A stretch of 64,000 nucleotides of DNA from Chromatiaceae bacterium. Lineage in GTDB: Bacteria > Pseudomonadota > Gammaproteobacteria > Chromatiales > Chromatiaceae. A program made the translations under genes and the position numbers. The stretch spans positions 124,001-188,000 of the forward strand of contig JACKMK010000003.1 in the NCBI GenBank assembly GCA_024235395.1, read 5' to 3'. Position 1 is the stretch's first letter. Each line of letters opens with the position of its first letter. The notes under the pieces are model-generated. The model saw only the letters and a program-made list of their open reading frames with translations, made no database searches and was not told the DNA's origin. This document shows positions 53,216 to 62,138 of the stretch, piece by piece.

Positions 53216-54700
53216 TTACTCGCGCCAGGCCTCGAGAATGTCGAGGCACTCTGCATTGAGGCGCTGTGCGCGGCCGCTGCTCTCCGCCTCGCAATAACAG
53301 CGCAACTCCGGGGCGTTACCCGAAGGCCGCAGATGGACGATCTCGTCATTGGCGAACGTCACACGCAGTCCATCGGTCAGGTCGATGCGCCTCACCGGGC
53401 CCTGATCCGGAAACTGCCGTTCGATCGCCTCGGGGGCGGCGGCCAGTTCGGCGATGCGCCGCGTGCTGAGTTCGGTGGGAAAATTCTTGAGACGTTCACT
53501 GGCGGTGAAGCGCGCGGGCAACAGCTGCGCGAGCTGCGAGACCGGAACACCGTTGCGACGCGCCAACAGCGGCACGGCCAGCGCGACGATCACTGCATCA
53601 CGGGTCGGCAGCGCGCCCAGCGTTCGGCCGTCGATGTCCAAGGGTGTCATCGTCAGGAATCCACCATTGGCCTCATAACCGACGACCCGCCGCGCGCCCT
53701 CTTCGGCCGCCTGCATCATCCCCTCGATCACGTACGGCGAACCGATGCGGGTACGCAGGGTACGGCCGAACCAGCCCGATGCCTCGAGCGCGCTGTTGCT
53801 GCTCACGGGCGTCACCACCGCATCGGCGTCGAGGAAATGCGCGGTGAAGATACCGGCGATGTCACCGCGCAGCCAGGTGCCGGTCTCATCCGCCACCAGG
53901 GGACGGTCGCCGTCACCATCGGTCGACACCAGCAGGTCGAAGCGCTCCGCGGCCGCCCATTCCCTGGCAAGCGCGATATCCTCGGCGCGCACCGCCTCGG
54001 TATCGACCGGGACGAAGGCTTCGGAATAACCACGGCGCACGACATCCGCGCCGAGACCGCCGAAGATCTCGGTGAGTGCGCGTGCCGCCACACTCGAATG
54101 CTCGTAGACCAGGACCCGCATGCCGGCCAATGCCTGGGCGGGAAACAGGTCGAGGTAACGCGCCACGTAGCGACGATAAGCGGTGCCGTCTACCGGCAAT
54201 GGTTCGGCCGGGACTATGAAGCATCCCTTGTCGTCGAACAGGCTGAGCGGCACCGCAACGATCTGATCGCGGATGCCGGCCTCATCGGACTTGAGCACCT
54301 CGCCGTATGGCGTGTTGAACTTGATCCCATTGCGGTCGTCGGGGATATGACTGCCGGTCACCATCATGCTGGCGATGCGTTCACCGAGCGCATAGTGCGC
54401 CACTGCCGGGCTCGGGATATTCCCGCAATGCAACGGCTGGTATCCCAGATCGCCAATCGCCCGCGCGGCAGCCAGCAGTATTCGCGGCGTACTTGGCCTG
54501 TGATCGCCCGCCAGCGCGACGGCGTCACCGGGATGAATGGCGCCGGCCTTTTCGAGGTATTGCAGGAAACCTACGGTGTACAGGTAACAGACACGATCCG
54601 TCATGGCATCCGCCAGACCCCGCGCCCCGCTGGTGCCGAATCCGACGCCGCTCAGCGCCATCAGATCAGAGATGGCGATCGACTCAGATTTCTCCGTCAT
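53216..54700 (-). CDS. alpha-D-phosphohexomutase (phosphomannomutase/phosphoglucomutase)
   Basis: The 494 residues have the family signatures in order: catalytic serine loop MVTGSHIPDDRNGIKF, metal loop STDGDGDRPL, sugar loop YEANGGFL, and phosphate loop RPSGNAPELR. It interconverts 1- and 6-phosphates of mannose or glucose, for polysaccharide and nucleotide-sugar synthesis. GlmM is normally shorter, so a PMM/PGM role is more likely. It stands 58 bases upstream of the PilZ gene and may share its transcript. Confidence 0.9.
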   Translation of the reverse strand: MTEKSESIAISDLMALSGVGFGTSGARGLADAMTDRVCYLYTVGFLQYLEKAGAIHPGDAVALAGDHRPSTPRILLAAARAIGDLGYQPLHCGNIPSPAVAHYALGERIASMMVTGSHIPDDRNGIKFNTPYGEVLKSDEAGIRDQIVAVPLSLFDDKGCFIVPAEPLPVDGTAYRRYVARYLDLFPAQALAGMRVLVYEHSSVAARALTEIFGGLGADVVRRGYSEAFVPVDTEAVRAEDIALAREWAAAERFDLLVSTDGDGDRPLVADETGTWLRGDIAGIFTAHFLDADAVVTPVSSNSALEASGWFGRTLRTRIGSPYVIEGMMQAAEEGARRVVGYEANGGFLTMTPLDIDGRTLGALPTRDAVIVALAVPLLARRNGVPVSQLAQLLPARFTASERLKNFPTELSTRRIAELAAAPEAIERQFPDQGPVRRIDLTDGLRVTFANDEIVHLRPSGNAPELRCYCEAESSGRAQRLNAECLDILEAWRE

Positions 54701-54914
54701 CCTCTACCCACACAACATTGACCCGCGGATTCTAAACGCTATCTCCGTCGACCGCCGCATCCTCATGAAGCCCCGTCCACCTCCCGACGGCCACGCGGAC
54801 AAGCGGCGCCAGCGCACCGGACCTGAGCACGCTGGCGGCGGCCCGCGGAGCGACCACGCATACGACCCGGCACCAGTCGTTATCCGGGGGCCGCGGGGCC
54901 GGCATCAACACTGA

Positions 54915-54957
54915 CGCGATATTTCGCGACGAATCACGCACGTGGCGATATTTCGCG
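54915..54957. promoter_or_regulatory. twin dyads CGCGA-TATT-TCGCG, candidate enhancer sites
   Basis: CGCGATATTTCGCG (54915-54928) is an inverted repeat with a TATT centre. GCGATATTTCGCG (54945-54957) repeats it 29 bases further on. Their centres lie about 139 and 110 bases upstream of the inferred sigma-54 start, where enhancer-binding proteins dock. The sequence is unlike NtrC sites, and I saw no other copy in the window. Confidence 0.55.
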
Positions 54958-55034
54958 CCGACAATCCGCGTGCAGGCCTTAAAAGTGCATTAGAAAATGC
55001 TTTAATAACCTGTTTTCACAGCATTTATTTTCCC

Positions 55035-55050
55035 TGGCACGACAGTTGCT
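55035..55050 (+). promoter_or_regulatory. consensus sigma-54 (-24/-12) promoter
   Basis: TGGCACGACAGTTGCT matches TGGCACG-N4-TTGCW at every defined position. Transcription would start near 55061, about 50 bases before the 84-residue gene. Confidence 0.85.
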
Positions 55051-55111
55051 GCTTATATGTCGCCAATACAGCGCTGAGCGCTCAAACGAAGGATTCAGCA
55101 AGGTGGACAAG

Positions 55112-55366
55112 ATGCACACTACATACTCACCGTCGGGCGCCAACCAACCGGATGACCGCGCCGGAACTCTGTTGAGTGTGGCCGGCCTGGTGGCTTGGTT
55201 ATCCGCCATGCTGCTGGCGATCGCTGGCCCGGTACTGGGCATCAACGTCCCCCCGTTGGTGATCGTTGGCATGGTGATTTTTTCCGGCGCGTTCTCGGTT
55301 TTGTCGCTGCCCAAGCTGATCGGTCTTGGCAAAGGAAGCGACAACGACCAGAGGCATCACGCCTAA
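55112..55366 (+). CDS. 84-residue two-helix membrane protein under sigma-54 control
   Basis: The product has a short polar N-terminus (HTTYSPSGANQPDDRAG), two hydrophobic segments (about 24-43 and 48-66) and a basic/polar tail ending DNDQRHHA. AAGGTGG lies about seven bases before the ATG at 55112; a GTG at 55103 is in frame. I recognise no family. It has its own sigma-54 promoter and an intrinsic terminator about 80 bases after the stop, so it is a monocistronic, specifically induced gene just upstream of a histidine kinase/sigma-54 activator pair. Confidence 0.75.
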   Translation: MHTTYSPSGANQPDDRAGTLLSVAGLVAWLSAMLLAIAGPVLGINVPPLVIVGMVIFSGAFSVLSLPKLIGLGKGSDNDQRHHA

Positions 55367-55446
55367 AGCGGTGCGCTGGAATCAGATGTTTTCCTGAGGT
55401 TCTCCGAGTAAGAATAATCGCGAATTCCGTCTGTGCGGAAACTCAA

Positions 55447-55474
55447 GCCCCCGCATCCCCCGGGGGTTTTTTTT
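55447..55474 (+). terminator. intrinsic terminator of the 84-residue gene
   Basis: CCCCC (55448-55452) pairs with GGGGG (55462-55466), followed by eight T (55467-55474). It isolates the small gene from the downstream histidine kinase. Confidence 0.82.
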
Positions 55475-55544
55475 GCCTTGCGTTAATATCAGTCTCGACC
55501 GCCGAACGAGTACGCGTCGGCACCCGCGACCGGGCGACCTCAAG

Positions 55545-58097
55545 ATGACGATTCCGCGCCGCAGCATCCGCAACAAGCTCATCCTGTCCACGCTCCTGCC
55601 CGTGACGGCGGTGTTCGCACTGTTGTTTTGGCTGGGTGTCAGCCACGTGCGGGCCTACGTCAGCGACGACGCCCGCCATATGCTCTCCGAGCATGCGCGC
55701 CACCAGGCATCCCGCCTGGCACTGGTGCTGTCGCAGGTGCCGGCGTTGGCCGAGAGTCTGGGCGACATCGTGATCGCCGAACCCGACCAGCCGCAGGCGC
55801 TGCGTTATGCGCATCTGATCGACGGATTGCGTCGCACCCCGATCGCAAAGGCGGCCGGCATCGCACAGTACTCCCCGGCCGGTGGCGCCTACATGCGGCG
55901 CGGCGCACCGGCCGGCCGCGCAATACCCGCCGACGAGATCGAATCGCGCCCCCCGGGCTGGCACACCAACGGGTCGACGCTGAAGTTCATCCGCGCGATC
56001 CACTACCAGGGCCAACGCGTCGGCGAATCCTGGGTGGAACTGGACACGGCGGACCTGTACCGCGAGATCGAGCGGCTGCGTAGCCCGGCGGTGCGCCTTT
56101 TCGTAAGTGACACGGATGGCCATCTGCTGGAACCCGACCAGGGTGCGCCACCGCTGCCCAGGATCGCAACCGGGGCCGGCGTCCCGCTTGCCGATGGTGC
56201 CGTGGCGACGGTACGCGGTACCGATGACGGCGTGGCCTACTGGGTCGTCAATTCGGAGTTGCCGGACATGCCGTGGCGCGTCACTGCGCTTACGCCGACC
56301 GAAATCGCTTTGCAGCGCGCACGCACCGAGGCCACCCTGTTCGCGCTGGGCTTGCTGCTGGCGCTGCTGGCAATCGTCGTGATCGTCGGCGTTGCGACCG
56401 GGCAGATCACGCGCCCGCTGGCGACGCTGGACGCCAGCGTCCGCCAGATCGCGCAGGGCGACTTTGCCGTCGCACCGGATGTCGCCTCGAACGACGAACT
56501 CGGCGGTCTCGCACAGGCGATCCGCCGCATGGGCGTGCATATCCGGGACCGCGAGCAGCAGCTGCGCAACGCCCAGCAGGTGCTTGAACAGCGTGTGGCC
56601 GCGCGCACTGCCGATCTCCAACAGAGCAATACCCGCCTGATGCGGCAGATAAAGGCGACGCGCAAGACCCAGGAGGCGCTGCGCCTGGCGAGCGAACAGG
56701 CCCAGCAGGCAAGCCGCGCGAAATCCGAGTTTCTGTCGAATATGAGTCATGAACTGCGCACGCCGCTGCACGGCGTGCTCGGATACGCACAGATTCTGCG
56801 GCGCGACACCCCGGCCAACAGCAGCCAGCGAGAAAGCCTCGAGGCGATCGAGCGCTGTGGTCAACATCTGCTGACGTTGATCAACGACATCCTCGACCTG
56901 ACCAAGATCGAGGCCGGTCAGATGCGCGTCGACATCCAGCCGACCGACCTGCTGCAGTTGCTGGAAGACGTGCGGACCATCGTCGCGCAACGGGCCCGCA
57001 CCAAAGGACTCGCCCTGCACCTGGAGATCGCGACCGACCTGCCGACGGCGATCCTGACGGATCCCGTTAAACTCAAGCAGATCCTGCTCAACCTGCTCGG
57101 CAACGCGGTCAAGTTCACGACCCGGGGAGCCGTGACCCTGGCGGTTCAGGCGGTCGGTGAAGACCTGCTGCAGTTCGAGGTCGCCGATACCGGCGTGGGC
57201 ATTCCGTCGGACAAGATCGACGCGATCTTCGACGCCTTTCACCAGGCGCGTGCCGGCCAGGCGATCGACGGCACCGGTCTCGGCCTGGCGATCAACCAGC
57301 GGCTGATTGCGTTGCTGGGCGGACAACCGATGCAGGTGCTGAGCGCACCCGGTGCCGGCAGCCGATTCAGTTTCCGCATCCCGCTACAGCCGACCGAACA
57401 ACTTCCCGGCGGCCTGGACGCGCGCCGACACGACAATCGTCCGGCACGCCTGCAGCTGACCGCCGGACAATCCTGCGCCGTGCTGGTGGTCGACCCGGTT
57501 ACCGAGAACCGCAACATGCTGGCGACACTGCTGCGCTACGCCGGTTGCCGCGTGGAATCGCTGGATACCCGCGAGCAGGCGGTGCAGCGCCTGTCCGACG
57601 AGGCATTCGACCTGATCGTGATGGATGTGCGGCTGCCAGGCGATGCCGCAATCACCGATCTTCGACGGCAGGCGGCCTTCGGTGAGCCCAAGGTACTGGC
57701 GATAAGCGCCCAGGTGTTTCCCGGCGCCGCCAGCATGGCGCACCAGCTCGGATTCGATGCGTTCCTCGGCATCCCGTTCAGCGATCGACAGCTGCTCGAC
57801 GTGATCGGTTCTCTGCTGGGTCTGCGTTTCGAACCGCGCGGCGAACAACGCGACGTACCCGTAACCGCACGACCGCACTGGCCGGTGGTGCTGGCGCAGG
57901 AGACCGCGCTGCGTATCCGTGAGGCGATCGACATGGGCGACGTCGCGAACCTGTTCCAGCTGGCCGACGAGCTCGCCGACAATCCCGATGCCCCGCGGGC
58001 CGACGTCGACAACATGGCATTGATGGCGCGCCTGTTTGACTTCGATGGCCTGCGGCAGCTGTGCAACCGACTGCAGGCGACGGATGCGCCTGCATGA
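55545..58097 (+). CDS. hybrid sensor histidine kinase with a degenerate receiver domain
   Basis: The 850 residues read: helix 1 (about 11-31), a periplasmic sensor of about 210 residues with no family I can name, helix 2 (265-288), HAMP, a coiled coil and HisKA with SNMSHELRTPLHGVLGYAQ (phospho-His near 402). HATPase follows with NLLGNAVKFT, DTGVGI and GTGLGLAI, then a receiver (about 640-760) and a helical C-terminus. The receiver keeps its acceptor Asp (VMDVRLPG). However, the acid pair reads LVVDP instead of DD, and the conserved Lys is replaced in FLGIPFSD. The next gene overlaps it by 14 bases. Confidence 0.92.
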   Translation: MTIPRRSIRNKLILSTLLPVTAVFALLFWLGVSHVRAYVSDDARHMLSEHARHQASRLALVLSQVPALAESLGDIVIAEPDQPQALRYAHLIDGLRRTPIAKAAGIAQYSPAGGAYMRRGAPAGRAIPADEIESRPPGWHTNGSTLKFIRAIHYQGQRVGESWVELDTADLYREIERLRSPAVRLFVSDTDGHLLEPDQGAPPLPRIATGAGVPLADGAVATVRGTDDGVAYWVVNSELPDMPWRVTALTPTEIALQRARTEATLFALGLLLALLAIVVIVGVATGQITRPLATLDASVRQIAQGDFAVAPDVASNDELGGLAQAIRRMGVHIRDREQQLRNAQQVLEQRVAARTADLQQSNTRLMRQIKATRKTQEALRLASEQAQQASRAKSEFLSNMSHELRTPLHGVLGYAQILRRDTPANSSQRESLEAIERCGQHLLTLINDILDLTKIEAGQMRVDIQPTDLLQLLEDVRTIVAQRARTKGLALHLEIATDLPTAILTDPVKLKQILLNLLGNAVKFTTRGAVTLAVQAVGEDLLQFEVADTGVGIPSDKIDAIFDAFHQARAGQAIDGTGLGLAINQRLIALLGGQPMQVLSAPGAGSRFSFRIPLQPTEQLPGGLDARRHDNRPARLQLTAGQSCAVLVVDPVTENRNMLATLLRYAGCRVESLDTREQAVQRLSDEAFDLIVMDVRLPGDAAITDLRRQAAFGEPKVLAISAQVFPGAASMAHQLGFDAFLGIPFSDRQLLDVIGSLLGLRFEPRGEQRDVPVTARPHWPVVLAQETALRIREAIDMGDVANLFQLADELADNPDAPRADVDNMALMARLFDFDGLRQLCNRLQATDAPA

Positions 58098-60027
58098 CAA
58101 GGTTCAAGCATTTCTCCTATCATCTGGCGACCATTCGTCTGCCCCTGCATTCCCCTTGAATCCTCCGCAGCCCCACAACAGCACCATCCTGCTGGTCGAC
58201 GACAATCCGACCAATCTGCAGCTGCTGTTCGGCACCCTGAAGGGCCTGGGGCACAAACTGCTGGTCGCCAAGAGCGGCGAAGACGCGCTGAAGGTCGCCA
58301 ACTGGGCGCAGCCTGACCTGATCCTGCTCGATATCCTGATGACCGGCATCGACGGCTTCGAGACCTGCGCGCGGCTCAAAGAGAACCCGGAGACCCAGGA
58401 CATCGCGGTGATCTTTCTGTCTGCGCTGGACGATACCGACGACAAGATCAAGGGCCTGTCGATGGGTGCGGTCGATTACATCTCGAAGCCGTTCCAGGCC
58501 GAAGAGGTGATTGCACGGGTGGGGACGCATCTCACCATCGCGCGCCTGCGCAACGAACTGGCGGAGCGCAACCGGCAGCTGGAGGCGGCCAACCAGCCGA
58601 TACTCGACTCGGTCGGCGACGGCATCTACGGACTCGATCTCGAAGGCGACATCACGTTCGCCAATCCGGCGGCGGTGCAGTTGACCGGTTATCCGAAGGA
58701 GGCGCTGATCGGGCATTCGCTGCACGAACTGCATCTCTACGCGCGCTGGGACGGCAGTCCCTACCATTTCATCGAGACCGGCATCTACCAGACGCTCAAA
58801 CAGGGCATTGCGAAACAGAGCGACAGCGACGTCTTCTGGCGCCATTCGGGCGATCACTTCGCCGTCAGCTGGACCTGTACACCGATCAAGCGCGGCGGCG
58901 AGGTACAGGGAGCCGTGCTGGCCTTCCGCGACATCACCCAGCGCAAGCGCCAGGAACACCAGCTGCGCGACGCCCTTGCCGAGGTGGAGCGCCTGCGCGA
59001 CCGACTGCAGGCAGAGAACGCCTACCTGCAGGCCGAGGTGAGGAACGAGGGGCGGTTCGACAGCATCGTCGGCGAGAGCCCGCCGCTGAAGGCGGTACTC
59101 GACCAGGTCGATCAGGTCGCTCCGACCAACAGCTCGGTGCTCATCATCGGCGAGTCGGGTACCGGCAAGGAGGCGATCGCGCGCGCGATCCACAACCTGA
59201 GTTCGCGCCGCGACCGGCCACTGATCAAGGTCAACTGCGGGGCCATCACCCCCAGCCTGATCGAAAGCGAGCTGTTCGGCCACGAGAAAGGGGCATTCAC
59301 CGGCGCGACCCGACAGCGCCAGGGCCATTTCGAGCTCGCCGACGGCGGCACCATCTTCCTCGACGAGGTCGGCGAACTGCCGCTGGATGCCCAGGTCAAG
59401 CTGCTGCGCGTGTTGCAGGAACACGAGATCAGCCGCCTCGGTTCGGAGAGCGCCATCAAGGTCGACGTGCGTGTGATCGCCGCGACCAACCGCGACCTGG
59501 TCGAGATGGTCGAGGCCGGGACCTTCCGCATGGATCTGTTCTACCGCCTAAACGTGTTTCCGCTGACCATACCGCCGTTGCGCGAGCGTCGCGAAGACAT
59601 CCCTCTGCTGGTGGCCAAATTCCTCGCGGACCAGTCGCGCGCCCTGGGCCGCAACTTCAACCGGGTCGCCGAGGACGGCATGCGCCTGCTGATGTCTTAT
59701 CACTGGCCGGGCAACATCCGCGAACTGCAGAACGTGATCGAAAGGGCGGCCATTCTGGCGCGCGACCAGGTGGTGCCGATCGCGCCCCACCTGGTCTACT
59801 CGGGTATCAACGCGCCCAACGACCTGGGGGAGACGGCCGCCCCTGAAGCCGGGCCGGCCGATGAATTCGTCAGCCTCGCGGACAACGAGGCGCGCTACAT
59901 CCGCCAGGTGCTGCGGCATACCGACGGAATGATCGCCGGTAAGGGCGGTGCCGCGGACGTGCTCGGCCTGCCGGCGAGCACCCTGCGGTCGCGAATGAAA
60001 AAGCTCGGCATCGAGCGCGCCGACTGA
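58084..60027 (+). CDS. sigma-54-dependent response regulator (REC-PAS-AAA-Fis)
   Basis: The 647-residue enhancer-binding protein has an N-terminal receiver (ILLVDDNPTN, acceptor Asp in LLDILMTGIDG, Lys in SKPF), then a PAS domain (about 160-290). The AAA core has GESGTGKEAIARAIH, the sigma-54-contacting GAFTGA loop near residue 400, and GGTIFLDEVGELPLDAQVKL. A Fis-type helix-turn-helix (VLGLPASTLRSRMKKLG) ends it. The start at 58084 overlaps the kinase stop by 14 bases; TTG 58156 is an alternative without a ribosome site. It is the likely target of the kinase and a candidate activator of the sigma-54 promoter at 55035. Confidence 0.92.
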   Translation: MRLHDKVQAFLLSSGDHSSAPAFPLNPPQPHNSTILLVDDNPTNLQLLFGTLKGLGHKLLVAKSGEDALKVANWAQPDLILLDILMTGIDGFETCARLKENPETQDIAVIFLSALDDTDDKIKGLSMGAVDYISKPFQAEEVIARVGTHLTIARLRNELAERNRQLEAANQPILDSVGDGIYGLDLEGDITFANPAAVQLTGYPKEALIGHSLHELHLYARWDGSPYHFIETGIYQTLKQGIAKQSDSDVFWRHSGDHFAVSWTCTPIKRGGEVQGAVLAFRDITQRKRQEHQLRDALAEVERLRDRLQAENAYLQAEVRNEGRFDSIVGESPPLKAVLDQVDQVAPTNSSVLIIGESGTGKEAIARAIHNLSSRRDRPLIKVNCGAITPSLIESELFGHEKGAFTGATRQRQGHFELADGGTIFLDEVGELPLDAQVKLLRVLQEHEISRLGSESAIKVDVRVIAATNRDLVEMVEAGTFRMDLFYRLNVFPLTIPPLRERREDIPLLVAKFLADQSRALGRNFNRVAEDGMRLLMSYHWPGNIRELQNVIERAAILARDQVVPIAPHLVYSGINAPNDLGETAAPEAGPADEFVSLADNEARYIRQVLRHTDGMIAGKGGAADVLGLPASTLRSRMKKLGIERAD

Positions 60028-60105
60028 CCCCGTTCTGCGGCGGATTAGCGTCGCCGCGGTTCCGCGGTAAAATCGAATCTTCAGCACCCCTGCAAGGAAT
60101 CCGAC

Positions 60106-61197
60106 ATGACACAGTGCTCGCAGTTCGCCGTCGGTCTGTTGACCCTCGCCGCCGCCTTGGTTCCAGCCACCGGCATCCAGGCCGCCAGCGACCCGGCGCC
60201 GGTGTTCCGCATCATGAGCGACGATGAGATCGCCGCGCACTCCACGGTGATGCAGAACCTGCACGGCCAGGCGCGCGAGGAATATCGCAACGCCCAGTAC
60301 GCACAACTCCGGCAGCGGGCGTTGGACAACGGCTACCGCATGCCGGCGGACCCGCCATGGCTGGCGCAGGCGGCACAGACCGCGGCCCCTGCCGGGCCCG
60401 GCACCGCGGCCGACAGTGCCGCAAGCGAGGCCGCCGCCCGCCACGCGGCAATGCGCGAGAAACTGGACGCACGCCGCGACCCACAGCGTGCGATATCCGG
60501 GGACGACCTGGCACGGCTGCAGCAGGCCATCGGTGCCCAGCAGGTGCCCGAAGCGCAGCCCCAGAACCCGCCGGCCGAGAGCGCACAACCGGCAGCACCG
60601 GCAATGCCCGCAGCGGTCGAACCGCAGGCGGCTGCCGAGGTGGGCAGCACCCCGCTCGAGCCCGCAACACCGGAGCCTGCGGCTGCGCCCGAGGTGGCGG
60701 TAGAGGCCGTCGAGGGCGCGCAGCCGGCGGAACCCGCATCGCAACCGGCCACCGTCGAGCCCCCCGCCCCGCCGCCGGCGACCGCCGAAACGCGTTTCGT
60801 GCCCGCCGAAGAGCTCGCGGAACTGCCGGAACAGGCACCACCGCCGCCCGCGACGCCCACCCCCCCTGAAGCGCCAGCCGCGCCAGCGGCCCCGGAAATG
60901 CCGGAGCGGGCGAGCGCCGGCATCGAGGCAGCGGGACCGGCGGAGGGCGGCGAAACGGTCGAGCAGTATCGCGCATCGATGCGCGCGCGTTTCGACGAAT
61001 ACATGCAGGAGCGCCAGGCGCGGCACGACGATATGATGCGCCGCCAGCGCGAACAGCTCGAGGCCAATATGGAGCAGTCGCGCGCCAAGGCGAACCGCAT
61101 GCCCCCGCAACCCTACCCCTATCCGGGGATGCCGGCCTACGGACCGCGCTACCCGGCCGCGTTCCCGGGATACCGGACGCCTTACTGGCAGCAGTGA
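60106..61197 (+). CDS. exported Ala/Pro-rich low-complexity protein
   Basis: The 363-residue product has a signal peptide ending GIQAAS. A short conserved-looking N-terminal part follows (FRIMSDDEIAAHSTVMQNLHG...EEYRNAQYAQLRQRAL). Next is a long Ala/Pro/Glu linker (about 85-280), and then a charged Arg/Glu/Met coiled-coil region with a Pro/Tyr-rich tail (QPYPYPGMPAYGPRYPAAFPG in two pieces). AAGGA lies eight bases before the ATG. I recognise no family. It may span the periplasm or bind cell wall; this is a guess from composition. Confidence 0.65.
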   Translation: MTQCSQFAVGLLTLAAALVPATGIQAASDPAPVFRIMSDDEIAAHSTVMQNLHGQAREEYRNAQYAQLRQRALDNGYRMPADPPWLAQAAQTAAPAGPGTAADSAASEAAARHAAMREKLDARRDPQRAISGDDLARLQQAIGAQQVPEAQPQNPPAESAQPAAPAMPAAVEPQAAAEVGSTPLEPATPEPAAAPEVAVEAVEGAQPAEPASQPATVEPPAPPPATAETRFVPAEELAELPEQAPPPPATPTPPEAPAAPAAPEMPERASAGIEAAGPAEGGETVEQYRASMRARFDEYMQERQARHDDMMRRQREQLEANMEQSRAKANRMPPQPYPYPGMPAYGPRYPAAFPGYRTPYWQQ

Positions 61198-61218
61198 TCG
61201 CGGGACGCCTGATGCGGG

Positions 61219-61785
61219 TCAGTCGACGGCCTGCATCAGGCGCTCGATACGTCCGACGTAGTGGCGTGTCTCGTTCGGCGCAAAGGGTGCGACCTGCGAC
61301 CATTTGCGCACTTCACCCTGTTTGCTGGTCGCACGTCGATAGGCCTTGAGTACATTGCCATGGCCGGCGTTGTAGCTGCCGAACGCGAATCTCAGGCGCT
61401 CCTGGATCGGGATGTCGTGACGGCGCCACTTCCTGTAGAGCTGGCGATCGTAGAAGATGCCTGCGGCGATGTTCCAGCGCGGATCATCGATCTCGGCGAT
61501 GAACGGGATCTGGTTTTTGATCTCGTCGTAGGTGTTCGGCAGGATCTGCATGATGCCGCGCGCGCCCATCGGGCTGCTGGCATCCGGATTCAGCCCGGAT
61601 TCGGCGATCGCCTGCGCCTTGAACCAATGCCAATCGAAATGCGCACCGAAATAGTGTTTGGTGTATTTGCGAAACAGCGGATCGAACTCGTCGGTCCAGT
61701 GGTCGTCCTTGACCGCCTGCCCGACGCTGGCAACCGCCAGTGCCGGCAGCAAAGCGGCGAGCAGCCATAGGACGGCGCGCGGCAT
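61219..61785 (-). CDS. lytic transglycosylase (SLT domain)
   Basis: The 188-residue product has a signal peptide (VLWLLAALLPALAVAS) and a single SLT domain. It shows the catalytic Glu in KAQAIAESGLNPDASSP, the MGARGIMQILPNTYDEI motif, and FAFGSYNAGHGNVLKAYR. It cleaves peptidoglycan without hydrolysis. It is smaller than Slt70 and lacks other domains. The upstream DUF350 gene ends three bases before its start, so the two are cotranscribed. Confidence 0.92.
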   Translation of the reverse strand: MPRAVLWLLAALLPALAVASVGQAVKDDHWTDEFDPLFRKYTKHYFGAHFDWHWFKAQAIAESGLNPDASSPMGARGIMQILPNTYDEIKNQIPFIAEIDDPRWNIAAGIFYDRQLYRKWRRHDIPIQERLRFAFGSYNAGHGNVLKAYRRATSKQGEVRKWSQVAPFAPNETRHYVGRIERLMQAVD

Positions 61786-61788
61786 CGG

Positions 61789-62019
61789 TCAGTTCAGTCC
61801 GAGCCCGATCACCAGGCCCATCGCGGTGCCGATACCGATGAAGATCCCCATGATCATCATCCCAACCGCGAGATTTCCCTGAGCGAGCTGTTCCGGAATA
61901 CTGAAATTGACGATATGACTGAACACCTTGCATCCGAGCCACATGAACAGCAAGGTCAGGAATCCCCCCATGCAGGCATACAGGATGTTCAGCACCAGGG
62001 GATCGATCGCATCAGTCAT
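61789..62019 (-). CDS. DUF350-like small membrane protein
   Basis: The 76-residue product has two hydrophobic segments (LNILYACMGGFLTLLFMWLG and VGMMIMGIFIGIGTAMGLVI). It fits half of a DUF350 (YjfL-like) membrane protein, which usually has two such repeats in about 130 residues. The GGAG six bases before the ATG supports translation. It is a minimal member and its role is unknown; it is tied to the downstream transglycosylase. Confidence 0.75.
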   Translation of the reverse strand: MTDAIDPLVLNILYACMGGFLTLLFMWLGCKVFSHIVNFSIPEQLAQGNLAVGMMIMGIFIGIGTAMGLVIGLGLN

Positions 62020-62138
62020 TCCGGTCTCCGTAAGCAGGTGGTGCGCCGCGGGCCGGCGCGTGGGTGCAAGCATACGAACCCGAACCGGCACACTCAACCG
62101 GCAACGTCGGCGCTGCCCACAGGCGCCGTGCAAAACAC

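Larger units (their letters stand above)
54701..55111. other. regulatory interval upstream of the 84-residue membrane protein
   Basis: These roughly 410 bases hold no convincing gene. They contain twin dyads at 54915-54957, AT-rich DNA from about 54970 to 55030, and a consensus sigma-54 promoter at 55035-55050, all oriented toward the gene at 55112. They also separate the divergent phosphohexomutase gene. Confidence 0.55.

Noticed and set aside
55367..55447. A small RNA between the 84-residue gene and its terminator
   Set aside because: The stretch is probably just the 3' untranslated region; no separate promoter or conserved RNA structure was recognised.
55443..57326. A 627-codon open frame antisense to the histidine kinase
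   Set aside because: The kinase frame has all conserved boxes; the antisense frame is codon-bias shadow.
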